In this document: positions 1 to 12,940 of the stretch, in pieces
Layout of the letters: each line of letters opens with the position of its first letter
How positions within the stretch are numbered: the first letter of the stretch is position 1
Assembly (NCBI GenBank): GCA_028554795.2
Contig: CM068835.1
Coordinates: 55,082,219 to 55,146,218 of the forward strand
Origin: Sinohyriopsis cumingii
Taxonomy: Eukaryota; Mollusca; Bivalvia; Unionida; Unionidae
Reading direction: 5' to 3'
Length of the DNA stretch: 64,000 nucleotides
Translations under genes and position numbers: made by a program
Notes under the pieces: generated by a model
Told to the model about the DNA's origin: nothing
The model's database searches: none
Seen by the model: only the letters and a program-made list of their open reading frames with translations

Positions 1-1340
1 CCCAGATGTCAATATATACCTGATATATTTGTCCCTTTCTTATGAGTATGAGCATCATAGGACAGGCAGGCATAGATAATAGAGAAAGGTAATGTAGAGT
101 CACAGTTTTCATAGCTGAATTAGTTAATTTGTTTCGAGCTAAGACTGAGATAGCAATATGCAGTAAACAAGTCCACGTAGACTCCATGGGTTATTGGGGA
201 GGTGGGAGCACATGTTCTGAGCAGCAGACAATTCAAACGTTTGCCATGCTTAAAATGCAGGAGCTTACCCCCCCCCGCCCCCGCCCTTAGTAGGGGTTCC
301 ATCCCACATATCCATTGCCTACTAGTTTAGTCCCCAGACATTTTTGTACCCTCTCCCGTAATTAGGTGACTCATATTGTTTACCATTTGTAAATGAACAC
401 AATATATTAGTACACTTCTTCATACATAGTGTAAGGCAAAGACGCATGAAAAATGAATACCATTTATGGGTAGTGCATGTTTTGTTGGCATTTTATTTGT
501 ATTAGCAAGCGAATTAAATGAACAAAGAATCACGAACAGGAAGCATTCGTCCAGCGAGGAACGTGCATAATTATAAACTTTTATAACGAGTACCACTGCA
601 GTGTCTGTCAATCAGCGAGTCTCTGTCTAACATATTTTATTAAGATGTTCTCGGTTCTACAGAATTTCGTAGTCTTTATAATCGCTGAGAAAGATGACAC
701 AATATTGAGGAGACACAATAACAACTAAAGACTACTACGTTAAACTTATGTACTGCCATTTAAAAAACATTTGACGTGTAATACGGTGCGAACATTAACC
801 ACGTGTGTATCAACCAGTTCAACACAAATGCAACAAATTCGTTACAAAGTGAAAGGCAGACACACATCTTACATCATCTAAACATTACTGTGTGTTTATT
901 TCATATTTTAAACTCAACAGCAGTTTATAGGCCTATTCCGTAACGGTTTTACTCCCCTAAAATTAGACTCACCTCTTCGGTGAAATGAAATTAGGAACAA
1001 TCCCTTTTCCCGGTGAGCAATTAAGTGAACATTGAGTTTGCCTCCACTTGTATGCCCTTTGACATAGTAAGTGTTTGGGAAACATAGGGTACTTTCGATA
1101 ATGAGTTTCATATAAAAAAATCAGGGGTATATAAAGTGTTTAGTTTTGTGCGTAAAAAATCTCGGTAGGTACTCAGGGGGTGTAATTTGTATTTGTTAAT
1201 GATCCAGTATGCTAAGGTATAATGTAAGAATATCCATTGATATTAACGATTGTGTTCTGTTGCATATTTCGTATAATTTACCGAATACGATGATCCTAAT
1301 GAAAATGTAATTGATTTGATTTGTTTATTGAGAAATTAGG
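1..1340. other. Gene-free AT-rich stretch
   Basis: No supported exon, RNA gene or transposon motif. A C-rich run lies at 270-287. Short frames on the minus strand lack acceptor/donor context. Confidence 0.45.
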
Positions 1341-1341
1341 A

Positions 1342-1344
<3 letters not shown>

Positions 1345-1413
<69 letters not shown>
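1345..1413. repeat. (TA)n microsatellite
   Basis: About 69 bases of uninterrupted TA, immediately before the LINE endonuclease remnant. The tract is bordered on both sides by TGATTTGAT (near 1314 and at 1413). Confidence 0.97.
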
Positions 1414-1416
<3 letters not shown>

Positions 1417-2745
1417 TTGATCCTTGCCAGAGATTTTAATGCTCGTATAAACGATTTTCTTAACATTTTACCTAATGATATTTTGGAAAAGATTTGTAAT
1501 GCTGATTTCATGTATAATGGGAATAGTTCCTCACTGCCATGTAATACCAAAATACAATGAAACATAGCACTTGAGGTTTGGCTTAGAAATGTGCAAGGTG
1601 TTTAATATGCATATACGTAATGTTAGGCTTCTCTGTGACAAGGATGGGAAGGTAACATGGATCGCAAATAATGGCTTCAGCGTAGTAGGGTATGTTGATG
1701 CCTCTACAGATTTGTTTCCCGTGTGATCAAACTTTGGGTTTGATGACAAGAGACGTTTTATCCCATTCTTCAATATTTTGTAGCCTGAACATTGCCGATA
1801 AATTAAATCATGACAGTAACATTGTTCAGATTACAAGTGATTGTGCGTGCAATGAATATGTAAGTGAATTTATTGATCATGTCTAGGATATAACTGATTT
1901 ACAAAATTTAAATATGAACGATTGTGTAAAAAAAAATTGGGTCTTTATAAAAAGAAATTGGTGTTATAATGCAGACACCCAAGTTTCCAGTTTTATCTTA
2001 GATGATACAACCACTATGGTGAGATCAGATTGCCATAATACTCCGCAGGACACTTTTCAACTTTTAAGAAATTATAGATTTAGAGACCAAATTCTTCATC
2101 TAGACGCATATGTTCACAATAGAAGGTCGTTTAAAAGCTCTGTCAATTGAAAAAGTCATTATTTGAAACGTTAATGAGACATTCACTTGCGCAATCAAGC
2201 AATGATCCTAAACGTTTATGGCAAGTATTAAAGCGAAAATGCTATAACAGGGTAAATGTAAGTGAATCGAAAATAACAAAAAATGACTGGTTTGATTATT
2301 ATTCTTCTTATTAATGTGGACGGAAATGGAAATGTGAATGACGATGAGGATACTGCAAGATAGAACAATGACAATTTCGAATTGAATAAACTAAGTACAA
2401 ACCAAGAAATAATTGACAGTGTTCGGTCTTTGAAAAATGAAACTCCACGTCACGACATTATTCCGATCATTTTTTACCAGCTGCCCTTACTGTGCCATGG
2501 TTTATTTCTTAGTGTTATCCTTAATAGGATCTTTCGAAAACGGGGAATTTGTGGTGCGGTCAAAAAGGATAATAAGCCAGATATTTAAGAATGAGAGTAC
2601 GAATGACCCGAGCAATTACATGGGTAATGTCTCTAATAATCCATATATTCTGAACAAACGGTTGTATAGATGGGCAGAATGTAATAATCCAATAAACGAA
2701 TCGCATTTGAATCAATGCACGTACAGTGGCCCTATATAAACTGAA
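1395..2745 (+). mobile_element. Decayed non-LTR retrotransposon: AP-endonuclease and start of RT
   Basis: Just after a (TA)n tract, codons for DLILARDFNARINDFLNI match the endonuclease motif (GDFNARIGD) of LINEs. In another frame near 1590-1720, HIRNVRLLCDKDGKVTWIAN and VGYVDASTDLF match the later endonuclease block. From about 2390, EIIDSVRSLKNETP, then IISQIFKNESTNDPSNY and ILNKRLYRWAECNNPINES match the N-terminal RT region. Several frameshifts and stops separate the blocks, and the RT catalytic core is missing, so this is a dead 3'-truncated copy. Clade not assigned. Confidence 0.75.
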
Positions 2746-2749
2746 ATAA

Positions 2750-3760
2750 CCCGTCCCCAAATTTATACTGAAGCGAGCGACTCGTATAAATTGTAGCCAA
2801 TTGAGAATTCGGAAACAAGAAGTAAACGATGTAGTAATCTAATTTTGAACACAAATAGCTTACTCCGAAGAATGAAATTGCAGTATTAATTATTTGCCTA
2901 ATTCCGGGTGTCATTGTTGGTAGCTGGAAATGGTTCTGCCCGCATGCCACGTGTTTGATAGCCCTGTTTTAAGCAACGGGAAATAGTGCAATGCAAGCGA
3001 GGACGCACAATGAATACAACTAATATGTAACTGATTTTCAAACTAAATACAGGCATAACTATTGACCAAAGCATGGAAACTTTGGATAATCCGACATCTT
3101 GAAAAATTGGGACTTTCATTATCTTGCACAATTAGGACGTGCATGAACAGTTCAGACACAAACGTAATTGTGGATCATGATTTTATCCGCGGTTCTACCG
3201 TAACCCTTCCAAAATAAAAATAATGACCGAATCCTGACTGTCGGACCAAGAGGGAATATATCAGTTGCTTATTGTTAATTCATAAGGCAAGTGACATCAT
3301 TTTAGGTTCCACACATTTCATATATAAAATATGTTTAATTCGAAGCTTTTTCGTGTCCCCAGTAGGCATATCCTTTCGCATTCTCCTGTTCGTCGCTTGA
3401 GTAGCGCCAGTTATTAATACATTTATAGTTAGATCATTTGTGCACATAGCTGATACGTTTGGCATGTAAGAATTATCTTACGCATGACAGTAATTATAGT
3501 TTGATAGGGAAGTTATTAATAAACAGTACAAAGAACAATCGGTTCCAATATAGGCTCTTGAAGCCCCTACAATACCAGCATAAACGTCAATAAAAACATG
3601 GGATATGTTGTCTAAATATGACCTAAACTAATTTGGCGTTAAATCTGATAAATTCACAACTTTTGCAGTATCATGTTGAGCAAACACCAAAATTAAATGT
3701 TTTTCTAAATGGAAGAGTAATACTAAAATAGATTTATTTAAAGGTAGTTGACACACACAC
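2750..3760. other. Gene-free AT-rich stretch
   Basis: Nothing recognised beyond the end of the LINE remnant at about 2745. Confidence 0.4.

Positions 3761-3763
<3 letters not shown>

Positions 3764-3853
<90 letters not shown>
3764..3853. repeat. (TA)n microsatellite with short (AC)n lead
   Basis: About 90 bases of TA preceded by ACACACACAC; the long YIYI reading frames across it are artefacts. Confidence 0.97.
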
Positions 3854-3856
<3 letters not shown>

Positions 3857-4123
3857 ATACGCAACCTCTACATATGCATGCACGAGTTTGCGAATATATA
3901 CTATTTAAGATTATTCTTGGCGTAAGAAATAACGTGTAGAATAGGAGTAAAGGTTAAGCTAGACGTTAATTGGGTTGATATGGATAGTGATTGAATATAT
4001 GTTAAATGTTTTTATCTTTTGAAATAAATTAGCTTACAGTCGGAGAAATGAAGCTGATGTCAATATGTTTATGCTCTTAAGATTAAAAACTGTAAATATT
4101 ATCAAGGTTTAAATAACAGCACA

Positions 4124-4450
4124 TGATCCGGTGGTTTTGGACGCAAAAGCTGTTGTTAACATTATATTTCAAATGTTTGTATACGATCTAGTGGTTTGGT
4201 CGAAAAAGCTGCAGCGAATATTGTGTTTCACATATTCAGTGTTTGATCATTTGGTTTGGTCGAAAAAGCTGTAGCCAATATGGCGTTTCAGATATTAGTG
4301 TTTGATCTAGTGGTTGGATCGAAAGGCTGTAGGAAATACCGTGTATTAGATACTAGTGTTTGATCTAGTGGTTTGGTCGAAAAAGCTGTAGGCAATATCG
4401 TGCTTCAGATATTAGTGTTTGATCTAGTAGTTTGGTCGAAAAAGCTCTGC
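4124..4450. repeat. Tandem satellite, about 60-bp unit, five and a half copies
   Basis: Units begin GATCTAGTGGTTTGGTCGAA at 4124, 4185, 4245, 4304, 4362 and 4421, giving spacings of 61, 60, 59, 58 and 59 bases. Each continues with AAGCTGTAG and ends near AGATATTAGTGTTT. Divergence is greatest in the first unit, as expected for an old array decaying from one edge. Confidence 0.93.
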
Positions 4451-5068
4451 GCATAGTATCTTTTTATCATTAAAAGCTATAGTCTGTACCATGGATTAAA
4501 CGAATAATCTAGCGGTATGACAATAGAATTTCAACCTTTTATCGTTTCGTTTTAATTGAACAACATACATGGTTACGCGGTAGATTGTTTCACAAAATAA
4601 CCGAATAACAAACGTCTACGCTAACCAGTTCTTACACACTTTTTGGAAATATTTCAGCACTCATAGTTTAAACGCACATGCGTCATCTTTAATCTCAAGT
4701 CTCATGGTTGTATCTTAAAGGTAGATTCGTAGCAAACTTATCTCGGCCTATTGCTTACAAACAGGACACGATCTAACAGATCAAGGTCTGTTCTGGAATA
4801 CCGCTTCGTACATGAACTGGGGATTTGATAAAGTAAATGTTCAAGAAGTTATTTTCATAAAGTTGCAATGGATGTACCGCGTTTTGCTGCCGAATCTCTA
4901 TCAGCTTGATCGCTTCCTTTGTAAAGATAATTCTGAGCTCTCAGGTGATAGCCCAAGGTTTAGTCACTCGCTACCAATTAACAGAGTTTCTGGCCTGATC
5001 AAGTTCCTTATCTAGAACTTAAGTTTCTTTCCTTTTGCTTTTATTATTTCAAGAGTGACGTTACAAAT

Positions 5069-5398
5069 GTGATAAGAATTGATGCAATATACACTCATGA
5101 GTGTTATCAATCGCGTGGTAATTTCTATTTTCTAACAACGAAAGGAGCTAAAATTAATTTGTGCGTAAAATATCTCCTCGATCAGAACTGGGACCATTTA
5201 AAGCATTACGCCACGGAGTTGCACAACCATACGGTAGATGAACAATTTTCGTTTTGTTTGATTGCCGTGCGGCAGGCAAGAAGACTGCGTACGAGAAGAG
5301 AAAATATTCAAATATACCAGTATAAAAAGAGACTTTTCGAAATTCGGAAAAGATGCAGAGATTTGATTTATCAAAAATCAACAAAACCAAGAATATAA
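5069..5398 (+). CDS. 109-codon open frame, unrecognised, possibly transposon-derived
   Basis: Open from ATG to TAA with coding-like composition and a basic C-terminal half (QARRLRTRRENIQIYQYKK). No domain recognised. It lies about 100 bp upstream of the Penelope remnant on the same strand, so it may be a broken part of the same or another element. No splice context was found. Confidence 0.25.
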   Translation: MIRIDAIYTHECYQSRGNFYFLTTKGAKINLCVKYLLDQNWDHLKHYATELHNHTVDEQFSFCLIAVRQARRLRTRRENIQIYQYKKRLFEIRKRCRDLIYQKSTKPRI

Positions 5399-5489
5399 TC
5401 CTCATCCTTAAATAACACTCAGAAAGTTGACTAAATTGTATTTATTTTATTATACTCTCTCTCTCTCTCTCTGTATATATAAATGACAA

Positions 5490-6375
5490 AATAAGTTCTA
5501 AATTTTTGGACGTAGAGGTCGTGAAAAAGAATGACATCACTACCATGATTCATGTTGAAATACGAATATTCATGAATATGTTGAATATTCTTCATGTCAT
5601 CCTAAATTATGTAAAATCGGGATATAATATAGTCAAGGCAAAGTATAAAAAATATTAATTTCGGATGAAACTGCTTTTAAATCATCTTTGACAGAGTAGG
5701 GCAGCATTTTGTAAATATAAATTATTCTATTGACATCATTAATACCGCTTTCCAAAATGTATCTTCTCTTACACAACTTAAATCTTTACAATGTAAAATC
5801 AAAAATAGAAATGAAGATATACTTTTTTGTGTTATTGAATATAATCCAAGTTTGCCTAATATAGGTAAGAGTATCAATGAATATTGGGATTTATTAAAAA
5901 TTATCATGAAAAAGCAAGTGTTAAATCGCTACACGAAAGCAAAACCACACTTGCTTATAAACGGACTACAATTCTTAAAGATTTACTAATCATCAACTAA
6001 ATGTAATATACCTAGATGTTCGCACTGTTCTTTTATTAATGAAAATACTTATTTCAAAAGTAATAATACGAAAGAAACATTTAACATGCATTATGATACT
6101 AATTATACATCATCAAATGTTATTTAGTTGATCACATGCAAAAAATGTGGCAGTCAATATATTTGACAAACCAGTCAACACATATATAAACGTATGAACT
6201 AACACAGATCAGACATAAACAATTATATCGATGAATCTTTATCATCTCATGTTACTGCACATTTTAACAACAGTTACCATAATATTAAAAATGTCTCCTT
6301 TCAACCTATTGTTATAGCTGATTCTGAGATGGAACGTCTGCTAAAGGAAATCTATTAGATTCACCGTCTTAATAC
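5490..6375 (+). mobile_element. Penelope-like element remnant with GIY-YIG endonuclease region
   Basis: Frame fragments in order: FLDVEVVKKNDITT near 5500 (end of Penelope RT), then CVIEYNPSLPNIGKSINEYW near 5830-5890, a Cys motif RCSHCSFINENTYFKS near 6020, then LITCKKCGSQYI with TSQHIYKRMN (GIY-YIG core and Arg helix) near 6130-6200, and SHVTAHF and IHRLNTVYP to about 6380. This order is that of Penelope-like retroelements carrying a C-terminal GIY-YIG nuclease. There are stops and frameshifts, and the RT catalytic part upstream is not recognisable. The open frame at 5069-5398, rich in Arg/Lys, may or may not belong to it. Confidence 0.78.
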
Positions 6376-6795
6376 AGTTTATCCTACATTTATTAATCAT
6401 CTTTTAAAAATTTTTTTAAGATAAAATTATTTTTTTTATTTGAAACATGTCCCTTGTTTGCAATTGGTTAAGAATATTTCAGTATTATTTTAAATCAAAG
6501 AATAATTTAAATAATGAAAATTAACATGATAACAATAAGTTGACTAATTCTTTAAAAATGAAGTGAATGGTAAAATTAATTTTCAATATATTATGATTAA
6601 TTATTTATAAAATACTTATTTTTTATATGATTATACGTATTATGCACATCATATTATTTTATTATATAATTTGAGTTCTGATGAAATATTGAACATTCGT
6701 CAATAATATATCAAGGTATAATATATTATAAATTTTTATTTTATTTATGATAATAATAATATTAATAAAACGTTATCTCTATTTATTCATAAATT

Positions 6796-6957
<162 letters not shown>

Positions 6958-7040
6958 GTACCCAGTAAGCAATATATGTTATTCCTTAACGTATTTACAT
7001 AAGGCAAACACGGAGATGGATATGCATAGCAAATCAACTA

Positions 7041-7262
7041 CACGCACAAACAGAAAGGCACGCAATGCACAAAAATACTGCAGAAAAGTTAATAAGAAAG
7101 AAATAAAACACAAATACAGTCATGACATATATGGGCGTATTAGAAGAACACACAATACACGGACAAACAGAAAGGCACGTAATGCACAAAAATACTGCAC
7201 ACAAGTTAATAACAAAGAAATAAAACACAAATACAGTAAAGACATATATGGGCGTATTAGAG
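7041..7262 (+). repeat. 117-bp tandem duplication in an open frame
   Basis: Two copies with period 117 bases (39 codons), first base at 7041 and 7158. Both code TNRKARNAQKYC, then NKKEIKHKYS or NNKEIKHKYS, then DIYGRI. The enclosing frame (7016-7378, 120 codons) stays open because the period is a multiple of three. The peptide is strongly basic and unrecognised; whether it is expressed is unknown. Confidence 0.85.
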
Positions 7263-7529
7263 GAAAATGTAGCATAAAAAATCTTTTAAAGAATCAGCAT
7301 TTTTCGGCTTGTAAAGGCGATGATATTGTAACGTTCGGCACAAATAGTGTCCATCAGTTACAATTAATGGAACACTGAAACATACTTTATACAACGAAAT
7401 GAACCTACTTAAGTACTAAGATTATTGAGAGCTACAGCTGCAAAGATCCCTTAGGTATTAGTAGAAAGCTAATGTTAAGGAACAAATATACCGTACTTCC
7501 ATTCATCTTTTCTCCTGTCGACCTTCCAT

Positions 7530-9170
7530 AACATGTTCGCAAACTGCTTCAGTGTGAAAGTAAAATCCATTAGAGATCAACTTGAAAATACGACTTCAAT
7601 CGACTCGTCCTCACCATGCAGTTATGATTTCAAAATCTCTGTATCAGTGTTTGAGCCTGTCTTTAATAATTTTTTTATGTACAAACCGGATAAAGAGTGC
7701 TACAAATCCATACATAAATGCTCCTTCTGTACTTAGATTCTATGTGACCTACAATGAATGATATTATTAATACTTCTCTCTCATCCGGGGTATTCTCATA
7801 ATTTTTCAAAAATGCCACTGTAATGCCTCCGTTGAAGAGACCAACCGTTGACTCTAATCACTTTCAAAAGCTACCGCAGCGTTTCTAATCTCTTATTTTT
7901 CTGAAAACACAGACAAAGTTGGTCGGTCTAATCGGTTGTTTATCATCATAATTTAAATGATAGTTTTTGTTTAGTAATTTTCAATCTGCATGCCAACCTT
8001 GTCACAGTACCGAGACTGTCCTTCTGGAAGCAGTTAATTATCTTCTCTCTGCTTTGGAATGCGGACAGGTTTAAATTTTCTTACCCTACTCGGCTTGTCT
8101 GCAACAAAAGACAAATATACCTTGATCTATTACTTCACCATGTCAGATACGTATTTGGTATTCACGACACAGTCTTACTATGGTTCAAGACATACTAAGC
8201 CTAAACGACACATATAGTGTCTTTAAATGGAACATGATCAATCCTAGTTGACCTTTACTTGGACGTCCCTCGTGGTTCTGTTCTCGAACCTGTTCTTGGA
8301 TTTTGTACACTTATCCCATTTCAAGTGTACTAAATCGTCATCCTGTGTCTCACCAACTGTATGCTGATAACACTCAAATATGCAAATTTAGTCACTCATC
8401 TAATGTCAACGATACCATCCGAGGCGTAGAAAAGTGGAGTTTTGATGTGAAGTCATGTATGACATGTAACAAGCTGCACATGAATGATAATACAACTGAA
8501 GCCATTGTATTTCCTTTTACAAGGGCTTTCTCATTCCCATCATCTGCGTAAACAATAAGTATCATCAATACCGACATCAACTTAACACAATCAATATGAA
8601 ATCTAGGTGTCACTCTCCAGTTATCACTCATTTCAGTAACACGTCACGTACACATGAAAAGCTGCATATCTGTGGATGATACACGTCAGCTCCAAGCACA
8701 ACTGTCTTATTGCTTATGCCACGAAACACTTGTGTATTCCGTAGTACTATCTAGACTTGACTAGCGTAATTTCCTTCTATCTGATTCCTCTAAACTCCAA
8801 CTTCAGAAACTTTAAAACGTTTAAAACACTGCGGCTCAAGGCGCGCTCAGAGTATCAAGATTCAAGCATTCATCCTCCCTGCTCTGTACTTTCCAAAAGC
8901 CGCTTGTTTACTACAGAATCAATCACAAAATATCTCATTTCTGCTACATTTCGTTGATTGAATACGGTCTGAAATACATATTTGACCGCATATATTACTT
9001 CTCGATTGTTGCGCTCTTTTTCTGACACTCGTATTGCCATTATTCCATCTTTTGAAACCAAGTTCTCGGAACAAGGTTATTTTACATTTCATGGTCCAGC
9101 TACCTCATACCTAGTGCATGATCTCGTTTATGACCACTCTAAAACCTCATCCCTTTAAGCTTCAAGGACA
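7530..9170 (+). mobile_element. Decayed LINE (CR1/L2-like) reverse transcriptase and C-terminal region
   Basis: Pieces in three frames follow the normal RT order: NDIINTSLSSGVFS near 7757, ATVMPPLKRPTVDSN near 7815, FQSACQPCHSTETVLLEAVN near 7981 (FQSAY..GHSTET in intact elements), then the catalytic-region remnant VSHQLYADNTQICKF (YADDTQ, second Asp changed to Asn) at about 8347, DVKSCMTCNKLHMNDNTTEA near 8448, NLGVTL near 8600, and a C-terminal YRINHKISHFCY near 8915. Stops and frameshifts throughout, so inactive. Clade assignment is by overall feel of the motifs. Confidence 0.8.
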
Positions 9171-9174
9171 GACT

Positions 9175-11815
9175 TAACAATTTATCTTGACTCTTAATTA
9201 TTTTTGGCATGCTTTATTTGTAAGTTCATTGTGTCGTTTTTTTTCTTCTTGTAATCTATACACATCAGTCCACTTGCATTAGCTAATACTGTCAAGCACT
9301 AAGAGTTTTTTTTTAAAGATTAAGTGATTTACTAAGTTATTTATTGTTATTATTGTTGTTGTTGTTTTGTTGATGTTGTTAAATGAATGCAACCCCCACC
9401 CCCGAATCTTTGACAAAGGAAGGAATGATATTCCAATTCTTAACTCAGCAAGCAGTTAATGTTGGTCCATGAATTAAACCATACATTGTTAGCCACTGTA
9501 CCAAATGTGGGAATTGAGAGAAGACCTTCAGTGAAGCAGTGTAAATAGCATTAATGATTTCTAGACGTTAATATAAGAGGCTGAAATATATATTGAGACA
9601 TAGAGTTATATGTTGTGATAGACATGTGGTAATTTGCTTTGCTATGAATAGGGATCTAATCCAATTTCCTGAATATTTGCTGGAATGGGTTGATAATTCA
9701 GCAATTAATATGAATATTCTTCAGTTATTCTTTTATACAAGATGAAATCATTTCCTGCTTAAATAGGATATATAATTTTCACTGCAATAATCCTATCAAA
9801 AGTCTCATCTGTAAAGTGAATCATAACAGAGTCTACAGAGTGCACAAAGACATGGCATAGCCCAAATGTTTTTCTTTATTAAATCATGTTGAATAACGTA
9901 ATATTTTTTTTTTAAAGAACTTTGTTTAATACAACATTCCTTTAGCAATGGATTATTTTAAAGAAGACCACTTTGCGTCAAAGTCTGAGTTTGAAATTTT
10001 AGTAACTTTTAATACTCAATAAAGAGAGCTTACTAGCGGTTATGGTAGCATGAAAGTGTATGCTCAATGTCAATTGTTTACTTTATAATAAGCAGGAATG
10101 AGAAATAAATCACTCTGGGTTCGTCTCTTTTATCAGCTTGTAGCATGTTTAATTAATCAAATGTATTCCAAAACCAGTTTAAAAGATCAAGCACATAACA
10201 GGAAGCTGACTTACTTGTATGTATTGCTTATGTCGTCTTCTCCTACTTTTCCTCCTCATAAATAGACGAAAAGGAAGAGATAGTCAATTGCATGCTAAGA
10301 AAACTATAGGTGAATCTTTGGTTTTCATAAAAGCATGCCTTACTTAATCATAGTTTTAAGTTTCCATTTGTATGACAGGCATATGCCTCCGATAGCGAGT
10401 GCTGTTCCTCCAGATCTTATAGGTAATAGTGGACGAAGCGACGGTGTACTGCCACATACTCAAAGCTTACGCTATATTATATACATCTTTGAGAAGCGTC
10501 TGGTACTCTGGGCAGCAAAGATTGTTCTCAAAAACTGAACTTATATTTATAAATGTTTGGCAAAAACTTGACATAGACAATACCATGAGCATAGCGATTC
10601 CAAAATAGGATACACATCTATTTCAGAATACAATCACGAGAGCAGCATGATTTGTAACTGCAGCCACTTGGATTTCAATAAGAACGATGCTGAAGTTCTT
10701 GTTATAAACATCCATTGTTTTCGTTTACATACCACCATAATATCGGTTTGCCACCATTCTTGTAATTCCTTTCCACTCAATGTTCCTTGATTAATAATAA
10801 CTTGGAAGTGTTTACGATTATCATGCAACACACGAGAATTCGTCTTATTGTTTATCAACTTCTTTATCTCACTTGATCATGTAATTTCTTCACTTCTCAT
10901 GACTATCACATACTTGAAAGATTATCTTATTGAGGATATGAATTAGCGATTCAGAATATATTTTGTATGCGTTACATTGGTCAGGGTTCAGCTGCGGAGA
11001 AATATTTTTAATTGTCTTCAGCGTTCTGCAAAAGAATTACACCTTAGTAGAAAAGGTAATGTTTTGTGCCGATCTATCTCTTTGTAAGCATTTCACAAGA
11101 TTTTATTCAAGCTTTTCAAAGATGGATGCTAGATATGATATTAACTTTATGTCTTGCTCCAAACTGATCCCATTTAAATATGAGTGAAATTGTTTTGGCG
11201 TTTCTCATAAAAGCTGCTAACATGGAAGCATGAACACTCTAGTCACTTCTGAAGACTATTTGTATCCATAAGAAATAGCTTTTGCGTTAGAGGCAGTTGA
11301 ATCAAAGGATGCTTATGATATGGTAGTCAATGTTTCATTCAAGTTTATACAATTTTAAGTTCACGACTACTACTATTACCCTGGCCCATCAGACGGTTGC
11401 TTTACGACTGATCTTTTCAGCGACTGTTAGTTTATAAGAACGAACCTGTCGTCAGTCATAGTTTTGCTAATTTTGTTTTTGAACACTAAGAATATCCTGT
11501 AATTCCAGTATTCCAACATGTCTGACTTAATGATCTCCAATTCCATTGTAAAACCAGCTCTGATCAATCTTTGTGTGAAGATCTCAATTTACTGTAATAC
11601 TTCCTTCATTCCCTCTGTAATTACATGTCAAACTGTTCTAAAACTGCTGCTTGGACTTATGTTAAGATCATAAAACAGAGACCTATCTTTCGCATGTCAG
11701 TTATTTCTTCTTCCATTAGTTAGTTTACATTAATTGCCCATTTTTAACTGAAATGAGAGAAACATGCACTTATCGTACAGATGGGTCAGTCTCCTTTTAA
11801 AGATCGATACAAACT
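9175..11815. other. Gene-free AT-rich stretch between two LINE remnants
   Basis: No domain or exon recognised. The longest frames (10335-10538, 10963-11187) have no supporting signals. Confidence 0.45.
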
Positions 11816-11817
11816 TC

Positions 11818-12940
11818 AGTGAATAACTTTGAGATGGCTGTGCAGTCCCAATCTTGACTTGCATTGATCACAGATGTAATACTGGAAGTCAATTGTAGTC
11901 ACAGGGACGGATGGCGACATGTTACGACGCTCCCTGGCTGCCTTAGTCTGGCCCCGGCATTCATTTCCAGGTTAATTGATGCTTTTTGGGTCAGGGCAAA
12001 CCTGCAGTGTTCATTCTAGCCCTGATGATCTGAGATCGCGCCACTTTCGGCTGTATCTCAATGTGTCGCTTAAGCGCTTGCGTAGTCGGTATTAATTTCT
12101 TCGGTCATTAGCCAGTTGCTCATTGAATATATGTTTCGGCACGAGGATGACATCCATTTTGATGACATAGTCTGACCAGTAAAGTTGAGTCTTGAGCAGA
12201 TTTACCTGGATAGTTACTGTTTTGGAATTATCCATGACTTCGAGTTTGGTAGCCTTATCTTGCCATTTGATCGCAAGGATTGAGCAGGGATCCCGTACAT
12301 GGAATTTCTTCAGCTACTGTGTTTACAGTATACAGTCCAGGTCTCGCAGCCATCGAGCCGAGAGGTGAAGACCACTGCATTATACACCTTCAACGTGGTG
12401 AATAGGGTGACATGGTGATGATCTAGTATTCTGTTGCAGCGCTTTCCGAATGACCGACTTGGTTGATCCTTGAGGAGATCTGATCTCTATCAAGCCAAAC
12501 TGCGTTGGACAGGACTTTGCCTAGGTATTTGAAGCTGTTCACAATTTTCAGTTGGATGACGTCAATGGTGAGGACTAATTGTAATGCACTGGTGTTTGGA
12601 GCTGGCTGGAAAAGAGCTTTAGTTTTGCCAAGGCTAATCGTAACGAAAAATAGCTTGGAGGCTCCGGAAAACATGTTGAGGATTGTCTGCAGGTCACTTG
12701 TCTTATGTGCCATGAGGGCACAGTCATAAACAAACAAGGTAAAACGGATGAGAGCTTCCGGCGTCCTCGTTACTGCAGTGAGTCGTTGCAAGTAGAAGAG
12801 TGAACCGTTTAGCCGTAATCTGATATTCACTACTTCTTTGGGATCCTGGACGGTATGGTTGAGGATGCATGTAAAGAAGAGGTTGAAAAGGACTGGTACT
12901 TGGACTCAACCCTGTTTTATCCTGTTTGAGATCCCGATCT
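11818..12940 (-). mobile_element. Decayed LINE reverse transcriptase with C-terminal zinc finger
   Basis: Minus strand: VPVLFNLFFTCILNH near 12900, then a 135-codon open frame (12830-12423) with LNGSLFYLQRLTAVTRTPEA, the catalytic motif changed to FVYDCALMAHK, FVTISLGKTKALFQPAPNTS and FKYLGKVLSNAVWLDRDQIS. Downstream fragments are broken until ICDQCKSRLGLHSHLKVIH near 11850, the C2H2-like finger at the end of this LINE type. The same family as the copy at 46800-48220 (shared TISLGKTE.LHQPAP and FADDCAL blocks). It abuts the duplicated IAP exon. Confidence 0.83.
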
